This document shows, one piece after another, positions 1-7,439 of a DNA stretch of 64,000 nt. Position 1 is the first letter of the stretch. Every line of letters starts with the position of its first letter. Made by a program: the position numbers and the translations under genes. The notes under the pieces were generated by a model, which was not told where the DNA came from, searched no databases, and worked only from the letters and a program-made list of their open reading frames with translations. This DNA is from Clavibacter sp. VKM Ac-2873 (GTDB lineage Bacteria > Actinomycetota > Actinomycetes > Actinomycetales > Microbacteriaceae). Location: assembly GCF_015351075.1 (NCBI RefSeq), contig NZ_JADKRS010000007.1, forward strand, positions 20,334-84,333, given 5' to 3'.

Positions 1-567
1 CCGCACGACGCGACGCGACGACGCATCACCCCATGTGAGCTCGTCGGCGTCCGCGCGGTCGTCCGGCAGCATGGCCCGGTAGAGGACCTGGCGGGCGGCG
101 ATGCTGGCCAGCGTCTCCGCCGCGTGCAGTTGCACGTCGCTGAACGGTCTCGCATTCCAGGAATAGAGGTCGACGGCCCCGATGCTCGTGCCGGCCACGG
201 TCATGGGCACGGAGAGGACGGCGCCGACGTGGGCATCGCGGAAAGCCCGGTGGTGAGGACCTTCACGTCCTCCTTCGCGGCGTGCATGGATGTCTGGTTC
301 CGCCACGACTTGGGCCGTCGAGGCCGCCCGCCAGCATGGCCCTTCACCCAGGTCCAGCTGCAGGCCGGCCAGGGCGCCGAAGCCCGGGGACGTGGCGCAC
401 ACGACGGCCGTGCCGAGCAGGTCGCCGATGGTCATGACCGCCGCGCCGTCCGTGCCGAGGGCGACGGCGATGGGGCCGCAGAGATCGGACCCGTGAGTCG
501 TGGCCTTCCGCAATTCAGTCGCCGCGGCGAGGACGGCGCTGTCGTCGACACGTCCGATCGAGTCCAT
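1..567 (-). CDS. GAF-domain protein (partial, C-terminus outside window)
   Basis: The reverse strand reads 189 codons from an ATG at 567 to the window edge without a stop. GGGAGG lies just upstream of the ATG. The protein begins MDSIGRVDDSAVLAAATELR and carries a GAF-like core: a LGEGPCWRA segment around residue 80, then AVLSVPM and GAVDLYSW strands, then a helix with AAETLASIAARQVLYRAM. This pattern is typical of the small-molecule-sensing GAF domain of actinobacterial GAF-ANTAR proteins. No ANTAR domain is visible because the gene runs off the edge, so an RNA-binding output is only a guess. It is divergent from the DsbA-like gene at 821. Confidence 0.75.
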   Translation of the reverse strand, partial: MDSIGRVDDSAVLAAATELRKATTHGSDLCGPIAVALGTDGAAVMTIGDLLGTAVVCATSPGFGALAGLQLDLGEGPCWRAASTAQVVAEPDIHARREGGREGPHHRAFRDAHVGAVLSVPMTVAGTSIGAVDLYSWNARPFSDVQLHAAETLASIAARQVLYRAMLPDDRADADELTWGDASSRRVVR

Positions 568-699
568 TGCCGCGCCTCCCGGATCGCTGGTCTCGGGCAC
601 GCGCGGCAGGGCGTCGGGTACCGGTGTCGATCTGATTTTCACCGTAGCTCGCCGCGGGACGGCCGCCGATCGCGAGCGGGTGAAGTCCGGGTGCCCGGG

Positions 700-721
700 G
701 AGACGGCTTTGCGGCCGTCTC
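700..721 (+). other. 8-bp hairpin in divergent intergenic region
   Basis: GAGACGGC (700-707) pairs perfectly with GCCGTCTC (714-721) around a 6-nt loop. It sits about 100 bases upstream of the DsbA-like gene, in the non-coding stretch between two divergent genes. It could be a leader hairpin. No T-run follows, so it is a weak terminator candidate. Confidence 0.3.
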
Positions 722-820
722 GGGTGAGGACCAGGGTGGCGCCGTCGCGAGCCCAGCCCTCCCCCGACGGCACCGAGCTCAGTCACCACCACGACCTCCA
801 CAAGAGAAGGAACCCATCCG

Positions 821-1630
821 ATGAGCAAGAAGAACTCCGAGGCGCGTCAGCGCGTCCGTGGCATCAAGGAGAAGGCCAGAGCAGCCCGCGACCTCGACGC
901 GGTCACGGAGCGGCGCAAGCGGATCCGCATCCGCCTGGCCGTGTCCTCGGTGATGACGATCATCCTGCTCGCCGTCCTCATCACGATCGTCGTGGCGCAT
1001 CAAGCGAATCTGGAGTCGTCGATGCCGCCCTCCGTGGACACGAGGGTCGTGTTGGCGCATGTCGCCGAGGAGGCCCCGTTGGCCACCGGGCTGGACAGCG
1101 TCCTCGTCGGCTCCCCTGACGCGCCCGTGACGCTGGACGTCTACGAGGACTTCTCCTGCCCGCACTGCGGGGCGTTCGAGGCCGCCTCAGGTCCGCTCCT
1201 CGACCGGATCATCGCCACGAGGCAGGTGCGCATCGCCTACCACCCGCTCCGGATCGTGAGCAACTACGGGACGGTCGCCGGGACCGCGGCAGCATGCGTG
1301 CTCGCCCACGATCCCGCCGACTGGCCGCGCATCCACTCCGCGCTCTTCCAGGATCACTCGGCGACGACGGACTCCTGGACGAAGAAGGACATGGCCAAGT
1401 GGCTCGCCGCCAAGGGCGTGGACCGCGAGGAGACCACCTCATGCACCGCGCGAGGCGGGTTCACCGGCTGGATCGACGCGAACACCCGAGCGGCCGCGGA
1501 TGACGGGGTGACGGGAGTCCCCACGCTGCGGGTCGGGGAGCAGACGATCACGTTCACCACGGGGCAGGGCCTCGTGGATGCCCTGATGGCCGCAGGCGCT
1601 GTCCTCCCGGACGGGATCGCGAACCCGTGA
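821..1630 (+). CDS. Membrane-anchored DsbA-like thiol oxidoreductase
   Basis: This 269-residue protein has a basic cytoplasmic N-terminus (about 1-38), one transmembrane helix (about 39-60) and an extracytoplasmic thioredoxin fold of the DsbA/BdbD type. The redox motif CPHC is at residues 113-116, in VYEDFSCPHCGAFE, and the usual cis-proline loop is seen as GVPTLRVG. It probably oxidises or isomerises disulfides in secreted proteins. Several secreted enzymes here are cysteine-bearing, so a supporting role is plausible but inferred. AGAAGGA precedes the ATG. The gene is followed by a strong hairpin terminator shared with the sortase-like gene on the other strand. Confidence 0.85.
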   Translation: MSKKNSEARQRVRGIKEKARAARDLDAVTERRKRIRIRLAVSSVMTIILLAVLITIVVAHQANLESSMPPSVDTRVVLAHVAEEAPLATGLDSVLVGSPDAPVTLDVYEDFSCPHCGAFEAASGPLLDRIIATRQVRIAYHPLRIVSNYGTVAGTAAACVLAHDPADWPRIHSALFQDHSATTDSWTKKDMAKWLAAKGVDREETTSCTARGGFTGWIDANTRAAADDGVTGVPTLRVGEQTITFTTGQGLVDALMAAGAVLPDGIANP

Positions 1631-1780
1631 TTCGGGGTTCCCGGAGGCCGGAATGCGCCTCCGGGAACCGCGACGCCGACACGAGCGGCCAGGACGATGC
1701 CGGGCCCCTCTGGCAGCCGCGCCGCTCGAGCCCGTCCGGTTCCGACGGATGGCCGCACCTCGCGCGCTGTCCGGACGCGA

Positions 1781-1817
1781 CGAAGGGGCCGCACGCCTTC
1801 CGCGTGCGGCCCCTTCG
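1781..1817. terminator. Bidirectional rho-independent-like terminator
   Basis: A perfect 16-bp stem (1781-1796 with 1802-1817) with a 5-nt loop lies between the converging DsbA-like gene (stop 1630) and sortase-like gene (stop 1918). The stem starts with CGAAGGGG and ends with CCCCTTCG, so each strand ends in a short T-containing arm. Confidence 0.8.
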
Positions 1818-1865
1818 TGCATCGCATCGTCTTCGCGCAGGGCGTCGCGCCACGACGGCCCCCTC

Positions 1866-1891
1866 GCCCATGCATGCATTCATGCATGGGC
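1866..1891. repeat. CATGCATG-type palindrome
   Basis: GCCCATGCATG (1866-1876) and its reverse complement (1881-1891) flank the 4-nt loop CATT. It lies just after the terminator at 1781-1817 and before the sortase-like stop codon. Similar CATGCATG runs occur upstream of parA (11299-11316), and the 13-mer GCATGCATTCATG recurs at 26656-26668. Confidence 0.6.
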
Positions 1892-1917
1892 CGAGCAGAA
1901 GACCCTGCCCGTGTTCG

Positions 1918-2577
1918 CTACCCGGTGACCCCATCCTGCTGGGCCTCGATGATGACGTTCTGCGTCGATGCGGTGCCGCCGGGCTTCTGGAGGCAGGTGA
2001 TGACCACGAGCCGGCCTGGCACGTTCTCCCAGACCGCCGACGCCTCGGCGACGGCGGGCTTGTCGATCGTCTGCGTGCCCGTCACCGTGTACGAGGTGTC
2101 GTCGACGACGATCTTCGCGCCGAGCCCGACCTTCGATGACGCGTTGTCGACGTCGATGAGGTAGTTACCCGGTCCCGACCCGCCGTTGCGCAACGAGTGC
2201 ATGACCACGAAGACGGTCCCCTTCGCCCCGTCCACCGGAGCGACCCCCTGATCGCGCACCCAGTACGCGGACGTGAAGCCAGGGGGCTCGATCACACCGC
2301 GCACCGACTTGAGCGCCCCCAACGGCACGTTCAGGCCGACGGAGTCGACGATGAACCGATCCGTGCCGACCTGCTCGACCGCATCTGACTCCTTCGCGGA
2401 GGGCGGCGAGAAGTCCTCGTACGCCACATGATTGCCCGCCAAGTCCAGCGGGCTCGAGAGGTAGCGAGCGATCCCGATGCTCGAGCTGATGAGGACGGCG
2501 ACGGCGGCGGCGCCGGCGATGAGGATCCATCGCCGGCGCCGCACCTGCGTCTGTCGATCAGACACTGTCACCATCAC
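1918..2577 (-). CDS. Sortase-like protein lacking the expected catalytic arginine
   Basis: This 219-residue protein has an N-terminal membrane anchor (about 17-40) and a class F/E-type sortase fold with the sequence order VFVVMHSL then LVVITCLQ. His127 and Cys195 match the catalytic His and the Cys of the T(L/I)TC motif. In actinobacterial sortases an Arg normally follows about ten residues later (as in RDNVVV). The aligned segment here is STQNVII, with Thr205 or Gln206 in place of Arg. The start overlaps the end of the upstream surface-protein gene by 20 bases, so the two are probably co-translated, which suggests that protein is its substrate. Activity without the Arg is doubtful. Confidence 0.75.
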   Translation of the reverse strand: MMVTVSDRQTQVRRRRWILIAGAAAVAVLISSSIGIARYLSSPLDLAGNHVAYEDFSPPSAKESDAVEQVGTDRFIVDSVGLNVPLGALKSVRGVIEPPGFTSAYWVRDQGVAPVDGAKGTVFVVMHSLRNGGSGPGNYLIDVDNASSKVGLGAKIVVDDTSYTVTGTQTIDKPAVAEASAVWENVPGRLVVITCLQKPGGTASTQNVIIEAQQDGVTG

Positions 2578-3093
2578 GGCGACGACCGGCCATCAGCAGC
2601 ACCAGCAGAGCCAGCAGCACGAGCACCGAACCACCCGCGAGCCCGAGCATCGGCCACACCTGCGCGGAACCGAGCGTCATCCCACCGGTCGACACCGTCG
2701 GGAACCGCGGCGGATCCGGGACGATGTTCGTCGTCGTCGCGCACCCACCCGCCGTCGAGCACGAACCCGACGGATCCGCCGGCACGACCGCGTTCTTCAG
2801 CTGCTTGTCACCCGTGTCGGGATCGTTGACCGTGAACGAGTACGTCACCGTCTTCGTCTCCCCCACACCGAGCGCACCCTTCCAGGACAGCGTCTGACCC
2901 GACACGGTCGCACCATTGCTGGCATCCCCGTTGTACGTCGCATCATCCAGCACCTCGGACAGGTCGTCCGTGAACGACGCCGGCTTCTCATCCGTGTACG
3001 CCGCCTGACCCGTGTTCGTCACCGTGATCGTGTACGACACCCGATCACCCGCAGCAGCACTCGACTTGTCCACCGACTTCGCAACCGCATACG
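2500..3093. repeat. 594-bp direct repeat, copy A
   Basis: This segment matches 6846-7439 with a constant offset of 4346 bases. Only two substitutions were seen by eye, near 2756 and 2876. It covers the last repeat and sorting tail of the 1321-residue surface protein plus the first 26 codons of the sortase-like gene. Confidence 0.9.
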
Positions 3094-6000
3094 TGGGCAC
3101 GAAGTGCTCCACGGGCGGCGGCGGCGGGAAGTCAGGATCGTTCGGCACGGCCTGGTTCTTCAGGTGGTGATCCCCCGTGTCCGGGGTGTTGACCGTGAAG
3201 GAGTACGTGAACTCCTTCGCCGCGCCGGCCGCCAGAGCGCCGGACCACGAAGCGGTGTTCCCGTTCACGGTCGCACCACCGGTGACGTCTCCGTTGTAGG
3301 TCGCGTCATCGGTGACCATCGACAGGTCGTCCGAGAACCCGGCCGGGTCCGCGTCCGTGTAGTCGACGAGCCCGGTGTTGGTGACGGTGATCTTGTACGT
3401 GACCGTCTCACCGGACCGCAGAGCGGCGTCCGGCTTGTCGGAGGTCTTCTCGACCTTGTACTCCTTCACCGGCACCACGACCTCCGGCGGCGGCGTGAGG
3501 GTGGGGTCATCCGGGACAGCCTGGTTCTTGAGCTGGTGATCGCCCGTGTCGGGGGTGTTGACCGTCACCGAGTAGGTGAACGTCTTGACCTCGTCGACCG
3601 CGAGCGGCCCCTTCCAGGAGATGGTGTTCCCGTCCTTCGTCGCACCACCGGTGACGTCCTCGTTGTACGTGGCGTCATCGAGGACCCGCGAGAGATCGTC
3701 CGAGAAGCCCGCAGGATCCTCGTCCGTGTAGGCAGAACCGCCCGTGTTCGTCACCGTGATCGTGTACTTGACGGTGTCGCCGGCCTTGACGGAGCTCGTG
3801 TCAGCCGACTTCTCCACCTTGTACTCCTTCACCGGCACCACGACCTCCGGCGGCGGCGGGAAGTTCGGATCCCGGGGGATCGCCTGGTTCTTCAGCAGGT
3901 GGTCTCCCGTGTCGGGGTCGTCGACGGTCACGGTGTACGTGAACGTCTTCGCAGCTCCGATCGCGAGCGCGCCCTGCCACGACAGGGTGTTCCCGTTCTG
4001 CGTCGCACCACCATCGATGTCGCCGTTGTACTCGGCATCGTCCACGACCTGCGAGAGATCGTCAGAGAAACCCGCCGGGTCATCGTCGCTGTAGTCGACC
4101 TGACCGGTGTTGGTCACGGTGATCGTGTACGTCACCGTCTCACCCGGACGCACGTTCGCCGTGTCCGCCGACTTCTCGACCTTGTACTCCTTGACCGGCA
4201 CGGTCACCGGCGGAGGCACGCCCCACGTCGGGTCCGTCGGGACGGCCTGGTTCTTCAGCACGTGGTCGCCCGTATCCGGGTTGTCCACCGTCACCGAATA
4301 GGTGAACCTCTTCACCTCATCGACGCCGAGCGCGCCCTTCCACGAGATGGTGTTGCCGTCACGCGTGGCACCACCGCTGATGTCGTCGTTGAACTTCGCG
4401 TCGTCGACGACCTGGGAGATGTCGTCGGTGAAGCCGGCCGGGTTCTCCGTGGTGTACGGAGCCTGACCCGTGTTGGTGAGCGTGATCGTGTAGGTGACCA
4501 CATCGCCGGGGTTGGCAGTCGTCTTGTCCGCTGACTTGGTGACCGTACCCGCGCGCGTCGGCACGTCCGTCCGGCACGGGCCGTCGCAGCTGCTGCCGGG
4601 GCCGTCGGGGACGACCACGTTCTTCAGGTGCTTGTCACCCGTGTCCGGGGTGTTCACCTTGAACGAGTACGTGATCGTCCTGGTCTCACCCACGGCGAGC
4701 GGACCCGACCACGTCAGGGTGTTGCCCATGACCACGGCCCCGTCGGACGCGTCGTTGTTGTAGGTGGCGTCATCGGTGACATCGGAGAGGTCATCGGTGA
4801 AGCTCGCGGGCTCCTGGTTCGTGTAGGCGACCTGGCCGGTGTTCGTGACCGTGACGGTGTAGGTGACGGTCTCCCCCGGGTTGACTGCCTCGGCGTCGAC
4901 CTTCTTCGTCACGCCGTACGACCGGACGGGCGTGCTCGTCTCGCAGCCACCCGACGTCTCGCAAGTTCCGCCCGGACCATCCGGGGTCACGGCGTTGTCG
5001 AGCTGATGGTCACCGGTGTCCGGGTTGTTCACCTTGAACGAGTACGTGATCGTCTTCGTCTCATCGGCCCCGAGGGCTCCTGACCACGAGAGGGTGTTGC
5101 CGTTGATGGTGGCACCCTGCGTCGCGTCCCCGTTGTAGGTGGCGTCGTCGGTGACCTTGGAGAGGTCATCGGTGAACGACGCCGGCCTCTCGGCCGTGTA
5201 CGGCACGCCGCCGGTGTTCTTCACCGTGACGGTGTACGTGATGCTGTCGCCCGCGTTGACGACCGACTTGTCGGCCTTCTTCGAAGTCGTGTAGGAGGGG
5301 TCGCGGAACTCGACATTCGCGCAAGCGGGGAGGTCGAGGCCGCTGGTCGTCACGTTCGTGGTCGGGCAGTTCGAGTAGGTCCCGGCGGTCGCAGAGGTAA
5401 CCTGAACGGTGATCGTGCACGATTTGTCGCCCGTCGCGAGCCTGCCATTGGTGACGTCGATGGTGTCACCACCGGCACTCGCGGTTGTAGTCGCGTTGCA
5501 CGTGCCGCCAACGGTCGAATTCGCGAGCGTCAGACCTGAGGGGAGCTGGTCCTTGAACGACCAGCCGTTCTTCTGGCCGAGTTCGCTCGTGTTCGTGACC
5601 GTGAAGGTCAGCGTCGAGTTTTCGCCTGTGCGTTGGAGCGCCGGGCTGAACGACTTGTCCAATTGCGGCGTGACGTCAAGGATCTTCAGGTTATCGAAGG
5701 CGTGGTCGTTGCCGCCGTTCGACCCGTTGTTGTTGAGCATGCGCACCCCGATGGTGGACCCGGTAAAGAGCACCCCATCGTTACTGCGGACAGTCTTGAC
5801 ATTGACGTTCTTGGCACTACCGCTCCCAAGCGCAGGCGCCGCGACGGTATTGCCGTTCGTGCATCCATTAACTACGGGTCCGGCATTCGACGCTTCTCCT
5901 GCGTCGTTGATGAGCTGGAATTGCAGCAGTGGAGCGGATACTTCACAGCTTGTAGCGGCGACGTCAACACTAAATGCAACGAACCTGTTTGATGCCACAA

Positions 6001-6523
6001 ACGGAACGTTAGTGGCGGTCTCGAATTCGACCTTGCCAGCCCCCACCGGTACGGGGCCAGATGTATAGGCGGAGACAGCGTAGTTGCCATTTGCCGTCGA
6101 AGCCGCTTGGCCATTATTGGTTGCAATCGCACGCGCTAACTGCTGAACATTGTTCCACGCTTCTCTCGTACCACAATCAGCGATCGGCGCGGCCGCATCC
6201 AAGTCTTCATTCGCCGAGGCAATCCAGCCGTTGCAGTTCTTGAGCCAGGCCTCGTCGGCTGTATATTTTTGACCGGTTGTTCCGGTGTAGTCGGTGAGCC
6301 GCTGAACGGGATTCACAGTGGCATTCTGGAAATCTTCCTCGTAAACCGTCGTCGGCTCACCAGGAGTACCGGGGCTACCTGCGGCAGCTTGCGCCGACGG
6401 CGCAGTCACGAGCGCCGAGGCGCTGAGTGACGCGGCGAGGATCGCGAGAGTCACGGTGACAGCCGTGAGGCTTCTACTACGCGGAGGCGCGCCATCTTGG
6501 CGACGTGAGAGAAAATGCGGCAC
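2558..6523 (-). CDS. Large cell-surface protein with seven DUF11/DUF7507-like repeats
   Basis: This 1321-residue protein is read from a GTG start with AAGGA 7 bases upstream. It has a signal peptide (about 1-47, ending near SAQAAA) and an N-terminal non-repeat domain (about 50-285, beginning VYEEDFQN). A CnaB/DUF11-like section follows, then seven tandem repeats of about 125 residues, each starting with a (Y/T)xVxKSxDK-type segment and containing PAxFTDDLS, DDATYNGD and TYSFxVN(D/T)PDTGD. The C-terminus is a sorting-signal-like tail: FPTVSTGG, a hydrophobic helix, then GRRRDGDSV. It is probably a wall-attached adhesin or stalk. It overlaps the sortase-like gene. No canonical LPXTG is present, so the VSTGG segment would have to be the sorting motif, which is inference. 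Confidence 0.85.
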   Translation of the reverse strand: MPHFLSRRQDGAPPRSRSLTAVTVTLAILAASLSASALVTAPSAQAAAGSPGTPGEPTTVYEEDFQNATVNPVQRLTDYTGTTGQKYTADEAWLKNCNGWIASANEDLDAAAPIADCGTREAWNNVQQLARAIATNNGQAASTANGNYAVSAYTSGPVPVGAGKVEFETATNVPFVASNRFVAFSVDVAATSCEVSAPLLQFQLINDAGEASNAGPVVNGCTNGNTVAAPALGSGSAKNVNVKTVRSNDGVLFTGSTIGVRMLNNNGSNGGNDHAFDNLKILDVTPQLDKSFSPALQRTGENSTLTFTVTNTSELGQKNGWSFKDQLPSGLTLANSTVGGTCNATTTASAGGDTIDVTNGRLATGDKSCTITVQVTSATAGTYSNCPTTNVTTSGLDLPACANVEFRDPSYTTSKKADKSVVNAGDSITYTVTVKNTGGVPYTAERPASFTDDLSKVTDDATYNGDATQGATINGNTLSWSGALGADETKTITYSFKVNNPDTGDHQLDNAVTPDGPGGTCETSGGCETSTPVRSYGVTKKVDAEAVNPGETVTYTVTVTNTGQVAYTNQEPASFTDDLSDVTDDATYNNDASDGAVVMGNTLTWSGPLAVGETRTITYSFKVNTPDTGDKHLKNVVVPDGPGSSCDGPCRTDVPTRAGTVTKSADKTTANPGDVVTYTITLTNTGQAPYTTENPAGFTDDISQVVDDAKFNDDISGGATRDGNTISWKGALGVDEVKRFTYSVTVDNPDTGDHVLKNQAVPTDPTWGVPPPVTVPVKEYKVEKSADTANVRPGETVTYTITVTNTGQVDYSDDDPAGFSDDLSQVVDDAEYNGDIDGGATQNGNTLSWQGALAIGAAKTFTYTVTVDDPDTGDHLLKNQAIPRDPNFPPPPEVVVPVKEYKVEKSADTSSVKAGDTVKYTITVTNTGGSAYTDEDPAGFSDDLSRVLDDATYNEDVTGGATKDGNTISWKGPLAVDEVKTFTYSVTVNTPDTGDHQLKNQAVPDDPTLTPPPEVVVPVKEYKVEKTSDKPDAALRSGETVTYKITVTNTGLVDYTDADPAGFSDDLSMVTDDATYNGDVTGGATVNGNTASWSGALAAGAAKEFTYSFTVNTPDTGDHHLKNQAVPNDPDFPPPPPVEHFVPTYAVAKSVDKSSAAAGDRVSYTITVTNTGQAAYTDEKPASFTDDLSEVLDDATYNGDASNGATVSGQTLSWKGALGVGETKTVTYSFTVNDPDTGDKQLKNAVVPADPSGSCSTAGGCATTTNIVPDPPRFPTVSTGGMTLGSAQVWPMLGLAGGSVLVLLALLVLLMAGRRRDGDSV

Positions 6524-6845
6524 GGTGTGTCCTTACTGTGGGGCCGAGCTCGCCAGGGTCGGGATGGTAGAGAGGCCTGGGAGCGTGCCCTAGTAGAACG
6601 GCTGGAGACCCCATGCTCCAAGTTCTGGAGCGAATACCACCCGTCTCCTCACCCTGGATCTTGCCGAAATCACCCACGATCGTCCCGGTGTGACGCTTCA
6701 CCTGGCCGAATGTCCTCGATCTAACGACGACAGTTCTCGCCACCCGCACTCGAGCCGCTCATTCCCTACCTCTTCATCGTCACTTCACGATCATCACGTG
6801 ATCAACCGGCAGGGATATGCGAATGCCGCGGGAGGGAATCGTCAG

Positions 6846-6923
6846 GACGGCGGCGGCGCCGGCGATGAGGATCCATCGCCGGCGCCGCACCTGCGTCTGT
6901 CGATCAGACACTGTCACCATCAC
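6846..6923 (-). pseudogene. 5' stub of the sortase-like gene
   Basis: The minus strand here repeats the first 26 codons of the intact sortase-like gene (2500-2577): the basic RRRRW segment and the first part of the membrane helix. The match then stops. No sortase core follows, so this is a remnant carried by the 594-bp duplication. The remaining bases to 6523 hold the upstream region of the 1321-residue protein gene and no other gene. Confidence 0.85.
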
Positions 6924-7439
6924 GGCGACGACCGGCCATCAGCAGCACCAGCAGAGCCAGCAGCACGAGCACCGAACCACCCGCGAGCCCGAGCATCGGC
7001 CACACCTGCGCGGAACCGAGCGTCATCCCACCGGTCGACACCGTCGGGAACCGCGGCGGATCCGGGACGATGTTCGTCGTCGTCGCGCACCCACCCGCCG
7101 TGGAGCACGAACCCGACGGATCCGCCGGCACGACCGCGTTCTTCAGCTGCTTGTCACCCGTGTCGGGATCGTTGACCGTGAACGAGTACGTCACCGTCTT
7201 CGTCTCCCCCACACCGAGCGCCCCCTTCCAGGACAGCGTCTGACCCGACACGGTCGCACCATTGCTGGCATCCCCGTTGTACGTCGCATCATCCAGCACC
7301 TCGGACAGGTCGTCCGTGAACGACGCCGGCTTCTCATCCGTGTACGCCGCCTGACCCGTGTTCGTCACCGTGATCGTGTACGACACCCGATCACCCGCAG
7401 CAGCACTCGACTTGTCCACCGACTTCGCAACCGCATACG
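6846..7439. repeat. 594-bp direct repeat, copy B
   Basis: This is the second copy of 2500-3093. It forms the 3' end of the 898-residue surface-protein gene plus a stub of the sortase-like gene, and it ends abruptly where the flanking sequence becomes unrelated. Near-identity points to recent duplication or gene conversion. Confidence 0.9.

Noticed and set aside
2477..4534. 685-residue plus-strand open frame
   Set aside because: It is antisense to the repeat-containing surface protein. The translation is a repetitive Arg/Val/His pattern created by the repeats.
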